The notes under the pieces are model-generated. The model was not told the origin of the DNA. It was given only the letters and a program-made list of their open reading frames with translations, and did no database searches. From Algoriphagus antarcticus (GTDB lineage: Bacteria > Bacteroidota > Bacteroidia > Cytophagales > Cyclobacteriaceae): a stretch of 64,000 nucleotides of DNA. Both the position numbers and the translations under genes were made by a program. Location: positions 1 through 64,000 of the forward strand of contig NZ_MSSW01000001.1 in the NCBI RefSeq assembly GCF_002150685.1. Reading direction: 5' to 3'. Every line of letters starts with the position of its first letter. Within the stretch, counting starts at the first letter, position 1. Below are positions 36,286 to 45,073 of this stretch, in pieces.

Positions 36286-38727
36286 ATGAATGAGATAACG
36301 AGCTTCGCAATTCAAGCGGACAGAACAGACACACCATGCAAGCCATCTAGTAAGCAAATTCCGAAAATTCAATACAGACTATGTAAAGTGATCGTAAGCT
36401 GTCTACAGGAGTTTGGAGAAATGATGACTCCACCACATTCCTTTACCTGGTCAGGTGCATTGATGCCCAACGGAAGAAAGGCTGCAAACTGGATAAGCCA
36501 ACAAGTATTTGCTCTTGATTTCGATTCAGGAATCACCCCAGAAGAGGCTATAAAAATTGGTATAGAAAAAGACCTGGTTCCAAATTTAATCTACACCTCA
36601 TTCAGTGATTCTCCGGAATTGAGGAAGTTTAGATTTGTTTATGTCTTAGACCATTCAATGGAAGAGCCAGAAGGAGCTAAAAAGCTAATTCTGTATCTGA
36701 TGGCTATGTTCCCAATGGCAGATAAAATGTGTAAGGACATTAGTAGGATGTTCTATGGAGGCAAATCATTTACTATCCATTCTGAAGTGTATCATTCACT
36801 TCAGGAAATTTATATCAAAACAGACACATATTTCATGGAAATCGATACCAATAAGTCTCGTAAAATTACCAAGTCCGTTAAAAGTCGTCAAGCTTTAGGA
36901 AAAGATAGAGGATTCAGGGAAATACCAAGTGAAGAGTCCATTGCACTATTTAAGAAAAATAAAAAATTTGATCATCCTGATTGGTCTGAATTTGCAGAAG
37001 ATGTAATAATTTTTAAAGATTTCCTAGAAGGAAAATGGCTCTATCACAAAGAAATATTCGGATTAGCTACTTCTCTACATTGGTTTAACGGCGGTCAAAA
37101 ACTAATGAAGAACACCATGGAAAAACATAATAGATCAGGAAAAACTAAATACACTGAAAACAACTTTTCAACTGTGATTTATGCAGCCCGAGTAAAGTAC
37201 TTCCCTATGAAATTGAGTGATTTTTCACCTTATGTAGAAGATCATAACTTAGACTCATTCGCTCAACTAGCGAGAATTCGCCGAGGTACGATAGAAAAAA
37301 TATGGGATAGAGAGCCAACTCCTATAGAGACGGTAGAAACGGCAATGGATAATTTCATAGATCAATTTATGGATCCTGCTTCTCTTTCAGGATTATACAT
37401 ACTCAACGTACCAACTGGTATTGGAAAGACAAGGAAGCTTTCTCAGTTGGAAGACGTAATCATTGCTGTACCTACTCATAAATTAAAAGATGAATTGCTT
37501 GAGCGAATGAACAAACCTACTGTTGGCACCATTGGATTACCTTGCTTCTCAAGCAATTTCATAAACAAAAAACTTAAAGATATGTATAAGAGGGGTAACT
37601 TCACTGAACCACTAAAAACCCTGAAACAAATCTCAAAGAATCAGGACAATAAATATAGAACTGAGGATTCTGAAAAGGCCCAAGAATATCTTTACTCCAG
37701 AACGATATTAGAGAAGGTAACGACCGATAATATCATCACAACACATTCCAGAATTCTTTCACAGAAATTTTTAAAGGAAACGTTGATCTTTGACGAAGAT
37801 CCGCTAAAAAGTCTTCTTAAAATATCTGATTTCACTATAAACGACCTCATTAACTACAATTGGGCAGCATCTCAATCAGAAAAATCAGTTAAGAGATTAA
37901 TAAAGAAAATTGAAGGTTTAATTGAAAAGTGTGAAAGTGGGATTATCTATCAAACGCCAGACTTCAACCAGAATTTACCTTTAGAATGTATTGAAGATTC
38001 CTTAAGTGGGCAAGACATAAAAGGTAATCTAAATGGTTTCATACACAGTTATTGCTACATGAGAGACCTGCGAAACCCTGCACGGATTCACTACTTGGTC
38101 AAGAATTCACTTCCTGAGAATAAGAAAATTCTTATCTCTTCAGCAACTGTTGACAAGTACTTTTATGAGAAGCTTTATGGGAATGATATGATTATGCAGT
38201 CAATAAGTTTCCCAAGGGTAAAACAAAATGGAAAGATTATACAAGAAACTGGACTTTCCTGTAGTCGATCATCAATTAGGGAAAAGCTGGATTCAATCAA
38301 GAACCATATTGGGGATTTCCCAATCCTTTCCTTTAGTGAGTTTAATTCAGAGTTTAATAGAGAAAAAATGGATATCTATTTTGGAAACTGCTCTGGCTAT
38401 GATTTCTTATCTGGCAAAAATTTGAATGTAGTAGGCACGCCTCATTTAAACCCAGCTGCTTACCTTTTGACAGCTTATGCGCTTGGAATAAAGGTGAACG
38501 ATTTGGATTGGGAAATAATAGATCGTATGGTAGAAAGAAAGTGCCACAAGTTTAAATTTAAAACCTATGAGGATAAGGAACTTCAATACATTCAATTTCA
38601 CATGATAGAATGTGAGCTCATCCAGGCCGTTGGTAGGTCAAGAACTTTAAGGAATGATTGTGAGGTTAGACTGTTCTCCAACCTCCCACTTCAAATGACT
38701 ACTGAATTCACACTCAACCTAAACTAA
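36286..38727 (+). CDS. Primase-helicase of a mobile element
   Basis: The 813-aa product joins an archaeo-eukaryotic-type primase-like N-terminus to an SF2-like helicase. The N-terminal part has FALDFDSG with Asp near 78 and 80, FSDSPELRKFRFVYVLD near 105-120, and DISRMFYGGKSFTIH near 150, the metal and nucleotide-binding blocks of such primases. The helicase part has LNVPTGIGKTRKL near 375, LIFDEDPLKSLL near 500, ILISSATVDKYF, and ECELIQAVGRSRTL near 776-789. Such fusions replicate plasmids, phages and integrative elements. The gene is divergent from the defence operon and ends in a strong terminator shared with the converging excisionase-like gene. An initiator role for the RepL-like protein and elongation for this one would fit together. 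Confidence 0.82.
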   Translation: MNEITSFAIQADRTDTPCKPSSKQIPKIQYRLCKVIVSCLQEFGEMMTPPHSFTWSGALMPNGRKAANWISQQVFALDFDSGITPEEAIKIGIEKDLVPNLIYTSFSDSPELRKFRFVYVLDHSMEEPEGAKKLILYLMAMFPMADKMCKDISRMFYGGKSFTIHSEVYHSLQEIYIKTDTYFMEIDTNKSRKITKSVKSRQALGKDRGFREIPSEESIALFKKNKKFDHPDWSEFAEDVIIFKDFLEGKWLYHKEIFGLATSLHWFNGGQKLMKNTMEKHNRSGKTKYTENNFSTVIYAARVKYFPMKLSDFSPYVEDHNLDSFAQLARIRRGTIEKIWDREPTPIETVETAMDNFIDQFMDPASLSGLYILNVPTGIGKTRKLSQLEDVIIAVPTHKLKDELLERMNKPTVGTIGLPCFSSNFINKKLKDMYKRGNFTEPLKTLKQISKNQDNKYRTEDSEKAQEYLYSRTILEKVTTDNIITTHSRILSQKFLKETLIFDEDPLKSLLKISDFTINDLINYNWAASQSEKSVKRLIKKIEGLIEKCESGIIYQTPDFNQNLPLECIEDSLSGQDIKGNLNGFIHSYCYMRDLRNPARIHYLVKNSLPENKKILISSATVDKYFYEKLYGNDMIMQSISFPRVKQNGKIIQETGLSCSRSSIREKLDSIKNHIGDFPILSFSEFNSEFNREKMDIYFGNCSGYDFLSGKNLNVVGTPHLNPAAYLLTAYALGIKVNDLDWEIIDRMVERKCHKFKFKTYEDKELQYIQFHMIECELIQAVGRSRTLRNDCEVRLFSNLPLQMTTEFTLNLN

Positions 38728-38733
38728 AAACAA

Positions 38734-38766
38734 AAGCTCGCAGATTCAAAACCTGCGAGCTTTTTT
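38734..38766. terminator. Bidirectional terminator between primase-helicase and excisionase-like genes
   Basis: AAGCTCGCAG at 38734-38743 pairs with CTGCGAGCTT at 38753-38762, followed by a T-run on the plus strand; the minus strand also reads into TTTTGTTTTT after the stem. It sits between two converging genes. A half copy (AAAACCTGCGAGC) occurs at about 34605-34617. Confidence 0.9.
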
Positions 38767-38786
38767 AATAATTAGAAAATGCTATA

Positions 38787-39077
38787 CTAATTCTGATTAA
38801 AGAATCGATCAACCTCTGTGTAAGGGACAAAGACCTTTCTTCCCCTTTTACGAAAATCAACTCTAAACCGATCTGGCTCAGCTTCCTTCTTCATGTTTTC
38901 AAATGTAGAGCGAGATACTCCAATCAAATCAATGAATTCCTTTACTGAAATAAAATCTTTATCAACTGACGCAGACAACTTTTCTTGAATCAATTCAGCT
39001 AACTTTTTTTCCAACGTTTCTATCCTGGAGGAAATTAACCTCATGTCCTCTTCTGTTATTAACTTTAAATCAACCAT
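38787..39077 (-). CDS. Excisionase-like MerR/HTH_17 DNA-binding protein
   Basis: The 96-aa protein has a coiled-coil start (ISSRIETLEKKLAELIQEKL) followed by a helix-turn-helix of the excisionase type: DFISVKEFIDLIGVSRSTFE, then RFRVDFRKRGRKVFVPYTEV, where the last block is the usual wing that ends HTH_17 domains. Such small proteins sit next to tyrosine integrases in Bacteroidota elements and control excision or transcription. It lies 80 bp downstream of the integrase gene on the same strand. Whether it directs excision or regulates the integrase promoter cannot be told. Confidence 0.8.
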   Translation of the reverse strand: MVDLKLITEEDMRLISSRIETLEKKLAELIQEKLSASVDKDFISVKEFIDLIGVSRSTFENMKKEAEPDRFRVDFRKRGRKVFVPYTEVDRFFNQN

Positions 39078-39157
39078 GCTTTACGTGATACGAGTGCGAA
39101 TTATTATTACCACAATATACTAACTATCAGGGCATAAATAAAATATTATACTGCCTT

Positions 39158-40342
39158 TTACGAAAAAATAGAGTTATCTATAAATTGATTTATAAAATGC
39201 GTAGGATTTATATCGTAATAGTGTTGCGTTGTTGATTCTTTAGTGTGACCGAGCATTTTTGAAACATAGGATCTTGGTATCCCGCTCGCGATTGCAATTT
39301 CAGTGAAAGTATGCCGCCCAACTTTATTGCTTATTGATTTATGCAAACCAGCCTTTTTTCCAACTACCTTGAGTTGCCTATTAAATACTGGCTCAGCACA
39401 CAGCCCATGAAATACCAATTCATCACTTTCTAACTTATGCTTTGTCATCAGTAACATCGCTCTTTTAGATATGGGAACAATATACCCTTGAAGGTTCTTT
39501 GTTCTTTTCCCTTGAATCAAACATATATCTTCAATTTGAAGAATATCTTCATCATGAAGTTCCTGAACATCTTTATAATAAAGACCAGTTAAACATTGAA
39601 AAACAAAGACATCGCGCGTCCGCTCCAGGTGAGCTTCTTTTTCACTGAATACTAACTTCTCAAGCTTAGCAACTTCTTCATTAGATAATGATGTCCTATC
39701 TGCTTTCTCAGGACGAACTTTAAACTGAATATTCTCTAAAGGATTACGAACCAAGAACCCATCCCTTGTCAAAGACTTCACTATGGTCTTCAGGTGGGTT
39801 AAATGTTTGTCAATTGTGACATCCTTCAAATCCTTAGTCCTCCTCTCCCACTCAATGAATTGATTAATTAAGGATTCTGAGATACTAATAATAGGAATAG
39901 AACTATTATATTCATTTAAGGTGTCGAGTGTTGTCAAATAAGCCTGTCGAGTACGTGTGGAGTCAAAATCACGTTCTTTGATATACTTCGTATAAAACTG
40001 ATTAAGAGTATTAACTTCCCCCTTCATGAAAAACTGAGATTTGATCAAATCAAATGTCAAGATTCGCCCACTTGTAGTAGACAGCACTAAAAACTCATTA
40101 AGTTTCCCAAGCTTGGATATGAGGAAGCTATTAATACGAGCTCCCTGAGAATGGCTTTCTTTTACCCATCTATTCTCTTTTCCTGACCAATACCTGATCG
40201 GAACCTTTGGAACCTCTTCTATGGAGTAATACTTGCTTATCCTGCCGATTGTTATCCTTAACTGAACAAAAAATTCATTCTTTTTATTCTTTAACGCCTT
40301 CGGGTTATGAACGAATTTGAAGCTAATACCTTTGAATTCCAT
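39158..40342 (-). CDS. Tyrosine recombinase (integrase) next to the initiator tRNA gene
   Basis: The 394-aa protein has the layout of Bacteroidota integrases: an arm-binding N-terminus, a SAM-like core-binding domain (about 95-200) and a catalytic domain from 215 on. Catalytic blocks are VFVFQCLTGLYYKDVQEL (box I, where the usual Arg after TGL is Tyr), KVGRHTF near 339-345 (His of the HxxR is Lys, Arg kept), SKMLGHTKESTTQHY, and the nucleophile Tyr near 373. Loss of the first Arg is also known in IntDOT. The start is 150 bp from the tRNA 3' end, the position expected for an element integrated at that tRNA. It probably mobilises the region to its left. Confidence 0.9.
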   Translation of the reverse strand: MEFKGISFKFVHNPKALKNKKNEFFVQLRITIGRISKYYSIEEVPKVPIRYWSGKENRWVKESHSQGARINSFLISKLGKLNEFLVLSTTSGRILTFDLIKSQFFMKGEVNTLNQFYTKYIKERDFDSTRTRQAYLTTLDTLNEYNSSIPIISISESLINQFIEWERRTKDLKDVTIDKHLTHLKTIVKSLTRDGFLVRNPLENIQFKVRPEKADRTSLSNEEVAKLEKLVFSEKEAHLERTRDVFVFQCLTGLYYKDVQELHDEDILQIEDICLIQGKRTKNLQGYIVPISKRAMLLMTKHKLESDELVFHGLCAEPVFNRQLKVVGKKAGLHKSISNKVGRHTFTEIAIASGIPRSYVSKMLGHTKESTTQHYYDINPTHFINQFIDNSIFS

Positions 40343-40462
40343 ATCACAATATAACTATAGGAAAACAAATGGTAAAACATTCCTTAATATTAAATGTTAT
40401 TCGGTGTTAATCAAAAAAGTACCAAACACCTGCTAAAAGCCTGTTTTACAATGTAATGCAAT

Positions 40463-40488
40463 AAAAAAGGGTACCTATTGGTACCCTT
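40463..40488 (-). terminator. Terminator of the initiator tRNA gene
   Basis: On the minus strand AAGGGTACC pairs with GGTACCCTT (40467-40475 and 40480-40488) around a 4-nt loop, followed by six T residues. It starts 6 bp after the tRNA 3' end, as expected for a single tRNA transcript. Confidence 0.9.
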
Positions 40489-40493
40489 CAATG

Positions 40494-40566
<73 letters not shown>

Positions 40567-40586
40567 ATATGTCTTTGCTAAGAGAA

Positions 40587-40638
40587 GTCCGACAAGCTAC
40601 CTCCCGATAGCTATCGTGGATGCTCCATCCCGCGATAT
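40587..40638 (-). pseudogene. Duplicated 5' half of the initiator tRNA, interrupted by a palindrome
   Basis: Bases 40620-40638 repeat the tRNA 5' end plus flank (TGCTCCATCCCGCGATAT, 18 bp identical to 40553-40570). Bases 40587-40601 repeat the D-arm side (GTCCGACAAGCTACC against GCCCGACGAGCTACC). Between them sits about 18 bp with the palindrome CGATAGCTATCG where the true gene has 3 bp. It is a dead tandem copy of the tRNA 5' half. Confidence 0.8.
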
Positions 40639-40929
40639 ATTTTTAAAGCATTACGCTTCTTTTTTCTTATCTAAATCTGCCCTTGTGGCTAATTGTGATA
40701 CAAAAGTAGGCGTTTATTTTTGAAATGCAAACCTGTGGAAAGAAAAATATTTTGATGATCAATTTTTTAAGTCAACTCTTCTGATGAAGAATGTCCTTCC
40801 AAATAAGAACAGGTATTTGTATACCAATTGATTACATCATTCTAAAGATACCCACAGCTCTAGCATAGCTTTGAGCCAAATTTTATTTCGCCAAATCACC
40901 ATAGACGTCAGGAGTGTCTAAAAATCAAG
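40639..40929. other. Non-coding stretch between the tRNA fragment and the era promoter
   Basis: About 290 bp of AT-rich DNA. No supported ORF, no clear repeat. It should contain the tRNA promoter (minus strand) near its left end, but no consensus element stands out. Confidence 0.5.
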
Positions 40930-40937
40930 TACCTTTG
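40930..40937 (+). promoter_or_regulatory. Bacteroidota-type -7 element of era
   Basis: TACCTTTG fits the TAnnTTTG consensus and lies 17 bp before the era start codon, so the leader would be only about 10 nt. The -33 element is weak. Confidence 0.6.
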
Positions 40938-40953
40938 CAAAAAAATCTCTACA

Positions 40954-41847
40954 ATGGATTCACCAAAACATCAAGCAGGCTTTGTCAACATCATAGGAAA
41001 ACCAAATGTGGGCAAGTCTACATTGATGAATATCCTTGTAGGTGAGCGACTTTCGATCATTACTTCCAAAGCTCAGACAACGAGGCACAGAATTATCGGA
41101 CTTACAAATTCCGATAATTACCAGATAGTTTTTTCGGATACACCCGGAATGCTCAAGCCGCAGTACGAACTTCAAAAGAATATGATGAGCTTCGTGAACA
41201 TCTCTTTGGAAGATGCTGATATCATTCTTTTTGTAACAGATCTTTTCGAAACAGATGCCGATATCGAGCATGTGATTGAGAAAATCAACGCGTCTGGCGT
41301 ACCTGTTTTACTGGTCATCAATAAAATTGACTTGGCCAAACCTGGTCAATTGGAAGAAATAACTTCCTATTGGACTTCGAGAATTAAGTCTCAGCTGGTA
41401 ATTCCAATTTCTGCCGGAGAAAAGTTCAACACTGAAAAGATTATGCAGGAAATTCTGGATAGACTTCCCGAGCATCCTGCTTTTTATGATAAGGCGGAAC
41501 TTTCCGATCGATCCGAGCGGTTCTTTGCCTCTGAGATCATCCGGGAGAAAATCTTCGAGAATTATAAAAAAGAGATTCCTTATAGCTCTGAAGTCTCCAT
41601 TGAAGACTTCAAAGTGAAGAAAAACATAATCAGCGTCCGTGCTATCATCTATGTAGAGAGGGATAGCCAAAAAGGAATCATCATTGGCGACAAAGGTGCC
41701 GCGTTGAAAAAAGTAGGAATTCAAGCCCGTGAAGAACTGGAAAAATTCTTCGGCAAGAAAGTCTTCCTCGAAACCTTCGTGAAGGTGGAGCAGGACTGGA
41801 GAAAAAATAAACTGAAACTGAAAAAATTTGGGTACGACCCAACCTAA
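40954..41847 (+). CDS. era: GTPase Era
   Basis: The 297-aa product has all Era blocks: G1 GKPNVGKST at residues 12-20, switch I TTRHRIIG, G3 DTPGM near 64, G4 NKID near 128, SAGEKFN, and a C-terminal KH domain with GIIIGDKGAALKKVGIQAREELEKFFG (position about 235-260). Era binds the 3' end of 16S rRNA and helps assemble the small ribosomal subunit. Length matches the family (about 300 aa). It is followed 2 bp later by der, another ribosome-assembly GTPase, and the pair is likely transcribed from the promoter at 40930. Nothing unusual was seen. Confidence 0.97.
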   Translation: MDSPKHQAGFVNIIGKPNVGKSTLMNILVGERLSIITSKAQTTRHRIIGLTNSDNYQIVFSDTPGMLKPQYELQKNMMSFVNISLEDADIILFVTDLFETDADIEHVIEKINASGVPVLLVINKIDLAKPGQLEEITSYWTSRIKSQLVIPISAGEKFNTEKIMQEILDRLPEHPAFYDKAELSDRSERFFASEIIREKIFENYKKEIPYSSEVSIEDFKVKKNIISVRAIIYVERDSQKGIIIGDKGAALKKVGIQAREELEKFFGKKVFLETFVKVEQDWRKNKLKLKKFGYDPT

Positions 41848-41849
41848 TC

Positions 41850-43163
41850 ATGGCAAATATAGTAGCGATAGTAGGACGGCCTAACGTGGGCAAATCCACT
41901 CTTTTCAACCGTCTGGTAGAAGAACGAAAGGCGATTGAAGACAATATGAGTGGCGTAACCCGTGATCGTCATTACGGACATGCGCAATGGGCGGGAAAGT
42001 TCTTCTCAGTGATTGATACTGGTGGGTACGTGACTGGCTCGACAGATATGTACGAGGCGGAGATTCGTAAGCAGGTGAAGCTTGCCATCGAGGAAGCTGA
42101 TGTGATTCTTTTCATTGTGGATTGTCACACGGGTCTTACAGATCTGGATAGTGAATTTGCCAAAGAACTTCGCAGTAGCAAGAAGCCTATCTATGTAGTC
42201 GCCAATAAAGCTGACAATCAGGAAAAAAGCTTCGCAGCGCATGAATTTTACGCTTTGGGAGTGAGTGACTTTGAGGTTTACCCTATTGCTTCTGCGAGTG
42301 GGAGTGGCACTGGTGAGCTTTTGGATGAGGTGATTACCCATTTCGAAGAAGAAGGAGATGAAGATCCAGATGCTAATACGCCTAAGATTTCGATTCTTGG
42401 ACGGCCAAACGTTGGGAAATCTTCATTCTTAAATGCCCTAATCGGCAAAGACCGCTCTATTGTAACCGACGAAGCGGGCACTACAAGAGATTCCATTCAT
42501 ACACGTTACCAGCTTTTTGGTCAGGATTTCATCATTACCGATACCGCTGGAATCAGAAAGAAATCCAAGGTGACGGAAGATGTAGAATTCTACTCTGTAA
42601 TGCGCTCTTTGAGAACTTTGGAAGAATCAGACGTAGTCATAGTCATGGTGGATGCCACTCGAGGGCTTGAGTCTCAGGATATGAATTTGATTTCCCTTGC
42701 CATCAAGAACAACAAAGGGGTAATGATCATGGTGAACAAATGGGACTTGATCGAAAAGGATCATAAAACCATGGGTAAAATCAAAGAGGATATGTTGGAG
42801 AAATTAGGTGAAAATAAATGGATTCCGATCATCTTTACTTCAGTAATTGAAAAACAGCGAATTTTCCAAGCAATTGAGCTGGCAGTGAAAGTATACGAAA
42901 ATAAAACTCGTCGTATTCCTACCTCCAAATTGAACGATGTGATGCTCGCAGAAATCGAAAGATATCCGCCGCCTGCATGGAAAGGAAAGTATATCAAAAT
43001 CAAATATACCACCCAGCTACCTACCAAAAACCCGGTATTTGCATTCTTCTGCAATCTCCCTCAGTACATCAAATCTCCTTACACAAGATACTTGGAAAAC
43101 AGGCTGCGCGAAAACTTTGATTTTGAAGGAGTGCCGGTAAAAATTATTTATAAGAACAAATAA
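41850..43163 (+). CDS. der: GTPase Der (EngA)
   Basis: The 437-aa protein has two tandem G domains followed by a KH-like domain, the layout unique to Der. The first has GRPNVGKSTLFN at residues 8-19, DTGGY near 55 and NKAD near 118. The second has GRPNVGKSSFLN near 184, DTAGIRKK near 231 and NKWD near 296. The end KIIYKNK is typical. Der acts in assembly of the large ribosomal subunit. It starts 2 bp after era, with which it must be co-transcribed. A small lipoprotein gene follows with its own promoter. Confidence 0.97.
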   Translation: MANIVAIVGRPNVGKSTLFNRLVEERKAIEDNMSGVTRDRHYGHAQWAGKFFSVIDTGGYVTGSTDMYEAEIRKQVKLAIEEADVILFIVDCHTGLTDLDSEFAKELRSSKKPIYVVANKADNQEKSFAAHEFYALGVSDFEVYPIASASGSGTGELLDEVITHFEEEGDEDPDANTPKISILGRPNVGKSSFLNALIGKDRSIVTDEAGTTRDSIHTRYQLFGQDFIITDTAGIRKKSKVTEDVEFYSVMRSLRTLEESDVVIVMVDATRGLESQDMNLISLAIKNNKGVMIMVNKWDLIEKDHKTMGKIKEDMLEKLGENKWIPIIFTSVIEKQRIFQAIELAVKVYENKTRRIPTSKLNDVMLAEIERYPPPAWKGKYIKIKYTTQLPTKNPVFAFFCNLPQYIKSPYTRYLENRLRENFDFEGVPVKIIYKNK

Positions 43164-43182
43164 AATATATTTAAGCGGCACT

Positions 43183-43214
43183 TGTTTTATTGATCAAAAG
43201 TGTAATACATTTGC
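43183..43214 (+). promoter_or_regulatory. Promoter of the small lipoprotein gene
   Basis: TTG at 43183-43185 and TACATTTG at 43207-43214, separated by 21 bp, match the Bacteroidota -33/-7 consensus. The predicted start of transcription is near 43221, about 20 nt before the ATG. Confidence 0.75.
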
Positions 43215-43239
43215 ATCGTAATTAAGAAAACCACAAAAA

Positions 43240-43437
43240 ATGAAAAAAGTATTTGCAATTTTCGCAATCGCTAGCATGTTCGCTGTAGCTTCATGCGGTA
43301 ACAAAGAAGTAAAAGAAGAGACTGAGACTATCGAGGTAGTTGAAGAGCCAGTAATGGAAGAAGAAATCATCATCGAAGAAGCTGACACTACTGTAGTAGT
43401 AGAAGAGACTGTCGAAGTTGTTGAGAACGCTCAATAA
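43240..43437 (+). CDS. Small acidic lipoprotein
   Basis: The 65-aa product starts MKKVFAIFAIASMFAVASCGN, a type II signal peptide with lipobox VASC and Cys19 as the lipidated residue. The remaining 46 residues are almost all Glu, Val, Ile and Thr (EETETIEVVEEPVMEEEIII), with no fold I recognise. It would be anchored in the inner or outer membrane as a negatively charged tail. A good promoter lies upstream and a strong terminator downstream, so it is an independent single-gene unit that may be well expressed. The low-complexity tail may vary in length between strains. Confidence 0.85.
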   Translation: MKKVFAIFAIASMFAVASCGNKEVKEETETIEVVEEPVMEEEIIIEEADTTVVVEETVEVVENAQ

Positions 43438-43459
43438 TTCTTCCTTTTCTAAATGTATT

Positions 43460-43489
43460 GAGTCCCGCACATGCGGGACTCTTTTTTTT
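43460..43489 (+). terminator. Terminator of the lipoprotein gene
   Basis: GAGTCCCGCA at 43460-43469 pairs with TGCGGGACTC at 43472-43481, a perfect 10-bp stem, followed by eight T residues. It lies just before the start of the SprT-like gene. Confidence 0.95.
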
Positions 43490-43501
43490 GTACTTTTCGG
43501 T

Positions 43502-44125
43502 ATGAGTAGCTCGCAAAAACTGAAGCAAATATTAGCACAAAAGCTTCCAGCCGCTGCTGTCGATTATGCCGTGGCTCTTTGGGAAAAAGAGTCTTTCTCA
43601 TTTAAAACCACCGCCACCCGAAAGTCGAAACTTGGGGACTTCAGATACCGAAGAGACCGACAAATCCAAACCATCACGATAAACGCGGATCTCAACCCCT
43701 ACCAGTTCCTCCTAACTTACATTCATGAAGTAGCGCATCTCCATGCCTCTGTAAAGTTTGGAATCGAAATCGCGCCGCATGGGGCTGAGTGGAAATCCAC
43801 TTTTCAGCAATTAATGATTCCACTTCTTTCGACTGTCTTTTTTCCCATTGACCTTCTCATTCCTTTGCGCAAGCATATGAAAAACCCAAAAGCTAGCTCT
43901 GCAATGGATCTTTTTCTCATGAAGGAAATGAGCAAATACGATGATAAAAGCATCAATCAAGAGATTGTTTTCCTTTCAGATATAAAACCCGGAAATAGAT
44001 TTTTGCTTTCTGGAAGGGAATTTGAAAAAGGAGAAACTCGTAGAACACGAGTCTTGTGTCAAGAAGTGAATTCTGGTAAAAAGTACTTAATAGCCCAATT
44101 AGCTAAAGTAAAGTTTATCGATTGA
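43502..44125 (+). CDS. SprT-like zinc metalloprotease domain protein
   Basis: I choose the ATG at 43502 (MSSSQKLKQIL), because an upstream frame extension would run through the terminator and the lipoprotein gene. The 207-aa product contains LLTYIHEVAHLHASV, the HEXXH-type zinc site (HEVAH) of SprT-like proteins, and PHGAEWKSTFQQLM, the helix with the conserved His-Gly-x-x-Trp. The C-terminal beta part (GNRFLLSGREFEKGETRR) lacks the CxxC zinc ribbon of long SprT proteins. The substrate is unknown; the family relates to SPRTN proteases. It converges with scpB with no bases between the two stop codons. Confidence 0.85.
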   Translation: MSSSQKLKQILAQKLPAAAVDYAVALWEKESFSFKTTATRKSKLGDFRYRRDRQIQTITINADLNPYQFLLTYIHEVAHLHASVKFGIEIAPHGAEWKSTFQQLMIPLLSTVFFPIDLLIPLRKHMKNPKASSAMDLFLMKEMSKYDDKSINQEIVFLSDIKPGNRFLLSGREFEKGETRRTRVLCQEVNSGKKYLIAQLAKVKFID

Positions 44126-44686
44126 TTAATCCCGCTCCTCTCCGATCTGGTTATCTGGCTGAGAAAAATCTTTCGGCTGAGGCAATTCCGAAAGTGCATT
44201 GATTCCAAAGTACTCCATAAACTTACTTGAAGTACCATACAAAATAGGTCTTCCCAGCCCCTCCGATTTCCCTTTGATATCCACCAACTCTTTTTCTAAT
44301 AGCTTCTGGACAGAGTAATCACTATTTACACCTCGGATTTGTTCTATATCTCCTTTCGTCACAGGTTGCTTGTAGGCGATAATCGACAGGGTCTCCAACT
44401 GCGCAGTTGACAATCTTTTTTGAGACTGCTGGCGCAAAAGAATTCCGATGGAAGTTTGGTAGGCTGGTTTGGTCAAGAACTGATATCCTCCACCCAAATG
44501 CTCCAATTGAAAAGAAAACTCCTCAGAATGGTACTTTTTGCTCAACTCATCAATAGCCTGATCAACATGACCAATCGGAATCTCCGCTTCAAACATTTCA
44601 CTCAGGCACTTGATGATCTCCGCCTTGGGTAAAGGAGTCGGAGCACAAAAAATCAATGCTTCAATATGCCTGTGAAGAAAATCCAA
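44126..44686 (-). CDS. scpB: Segregation and condensation protein B
   Basis: The 186-aa protein fits ScpB: two winged-helix domains, the first from IEALIFCAPTPLPKAEIIKCL, the second containing TAQLETLSIIAYKQPVTKGDIEQIRGVNSDYSVQKLLEKELV (about 95-135), the most conserved block in the family. RPILYGTSSKFMEYFGI ends it. ScpB forms a dimer that binds ScpA and the SMC ATPase in chromosome condensation. It lies 3 bp downstream of the DksA-like gene and is co-transcribed with it. Confidence 0.95.
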   Translation of the reverse strand: MDFLHRHIEALIFCAPTPLPKAEIIKCLSEMFEAEIPIGHVDQAIDELSKKYHSEEFSFQLEHLGGGYQFLTKPAYQTSIGILLRQQSQKRLSTAQLETLSIIAYKQPVTKGDIEQIRGVNSDYSVQKLLEKELVDIKGKSEGLGRPILYGTSSKFMEYFGINALSELPQPKDFSQPDNQIGEERD

Positions 44687-44689
44687 AAT

Positions 44690-45073
44690 TTATTTTTTTG
44701 CCAGCTTCGCTTCGATGGAATGCATCGTATGAGGCACTGCCATCAGTCGGTCTTTTGATATAAGCTTACCAGTATCTACACATACGCCATACGTGCCATT
44801 CTTTATCCGAATTATTGCATTCTCTAGGTTGTAGATAAACTTCTGCTGTCTCGCTGCCAATTGGTTTTGGCTTTCTCGCTCAAGTGTGTCTGCGCCGTCC
44901 TCCAGCAATTTCGAAGTAGATGCCGTGAAATCGGTGCCACTATCATTCTTTTTGCTCAATGATTCCTTCAACGAGATCAACTCTTCCTTAGCACTGCCAA
45001 GTTTCTTCAAGATTATCACTTCGAATTCTTTCAATTCTTCTTGAGAATATGCGGTCTTTTCTTCCTTGCTCAT
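44690..45073 (-). CDS. TraR/DksA-family protein with degenerate zinc finger
   Basis: The 127-aa protein has the coiled-coil and C-terminal block of DksA/TraR proteins: EVIILKKLGSAKEELISLKES, then NGTYGVCVDTGKLISKDRLM and AVPHTMHSIEAK. The four zinc cysteines of DksA are reduced to one (GVC), which is common in Bacteroidota members. Acidic residues at the coiled-coil tip (DGADTLERES) could enter the RNA polymerase secondary channel, as in E. coli DksA. It is the first gene of a unit with scpB. The role as transcription factor is family knowledge only. Confidence 0.85.
   Translation of the reverse strand: MSKEEKTAYSQEELKEFEVIILKKLGSAKEELISLKESLSKKNDSGTDFTASTSKLLEDGADTLERESQNQLAARQQKFIYNLENAIIRIKNGTYGVCVDTGKLISKDRLMAVPHTMHSIEAKLAKK

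Noticed and set aside
43418-43501. Longer N-terminus for the SprT-like protein
   Set aside because: It would run through the lipoprotein gene end and its terminator hairpin.
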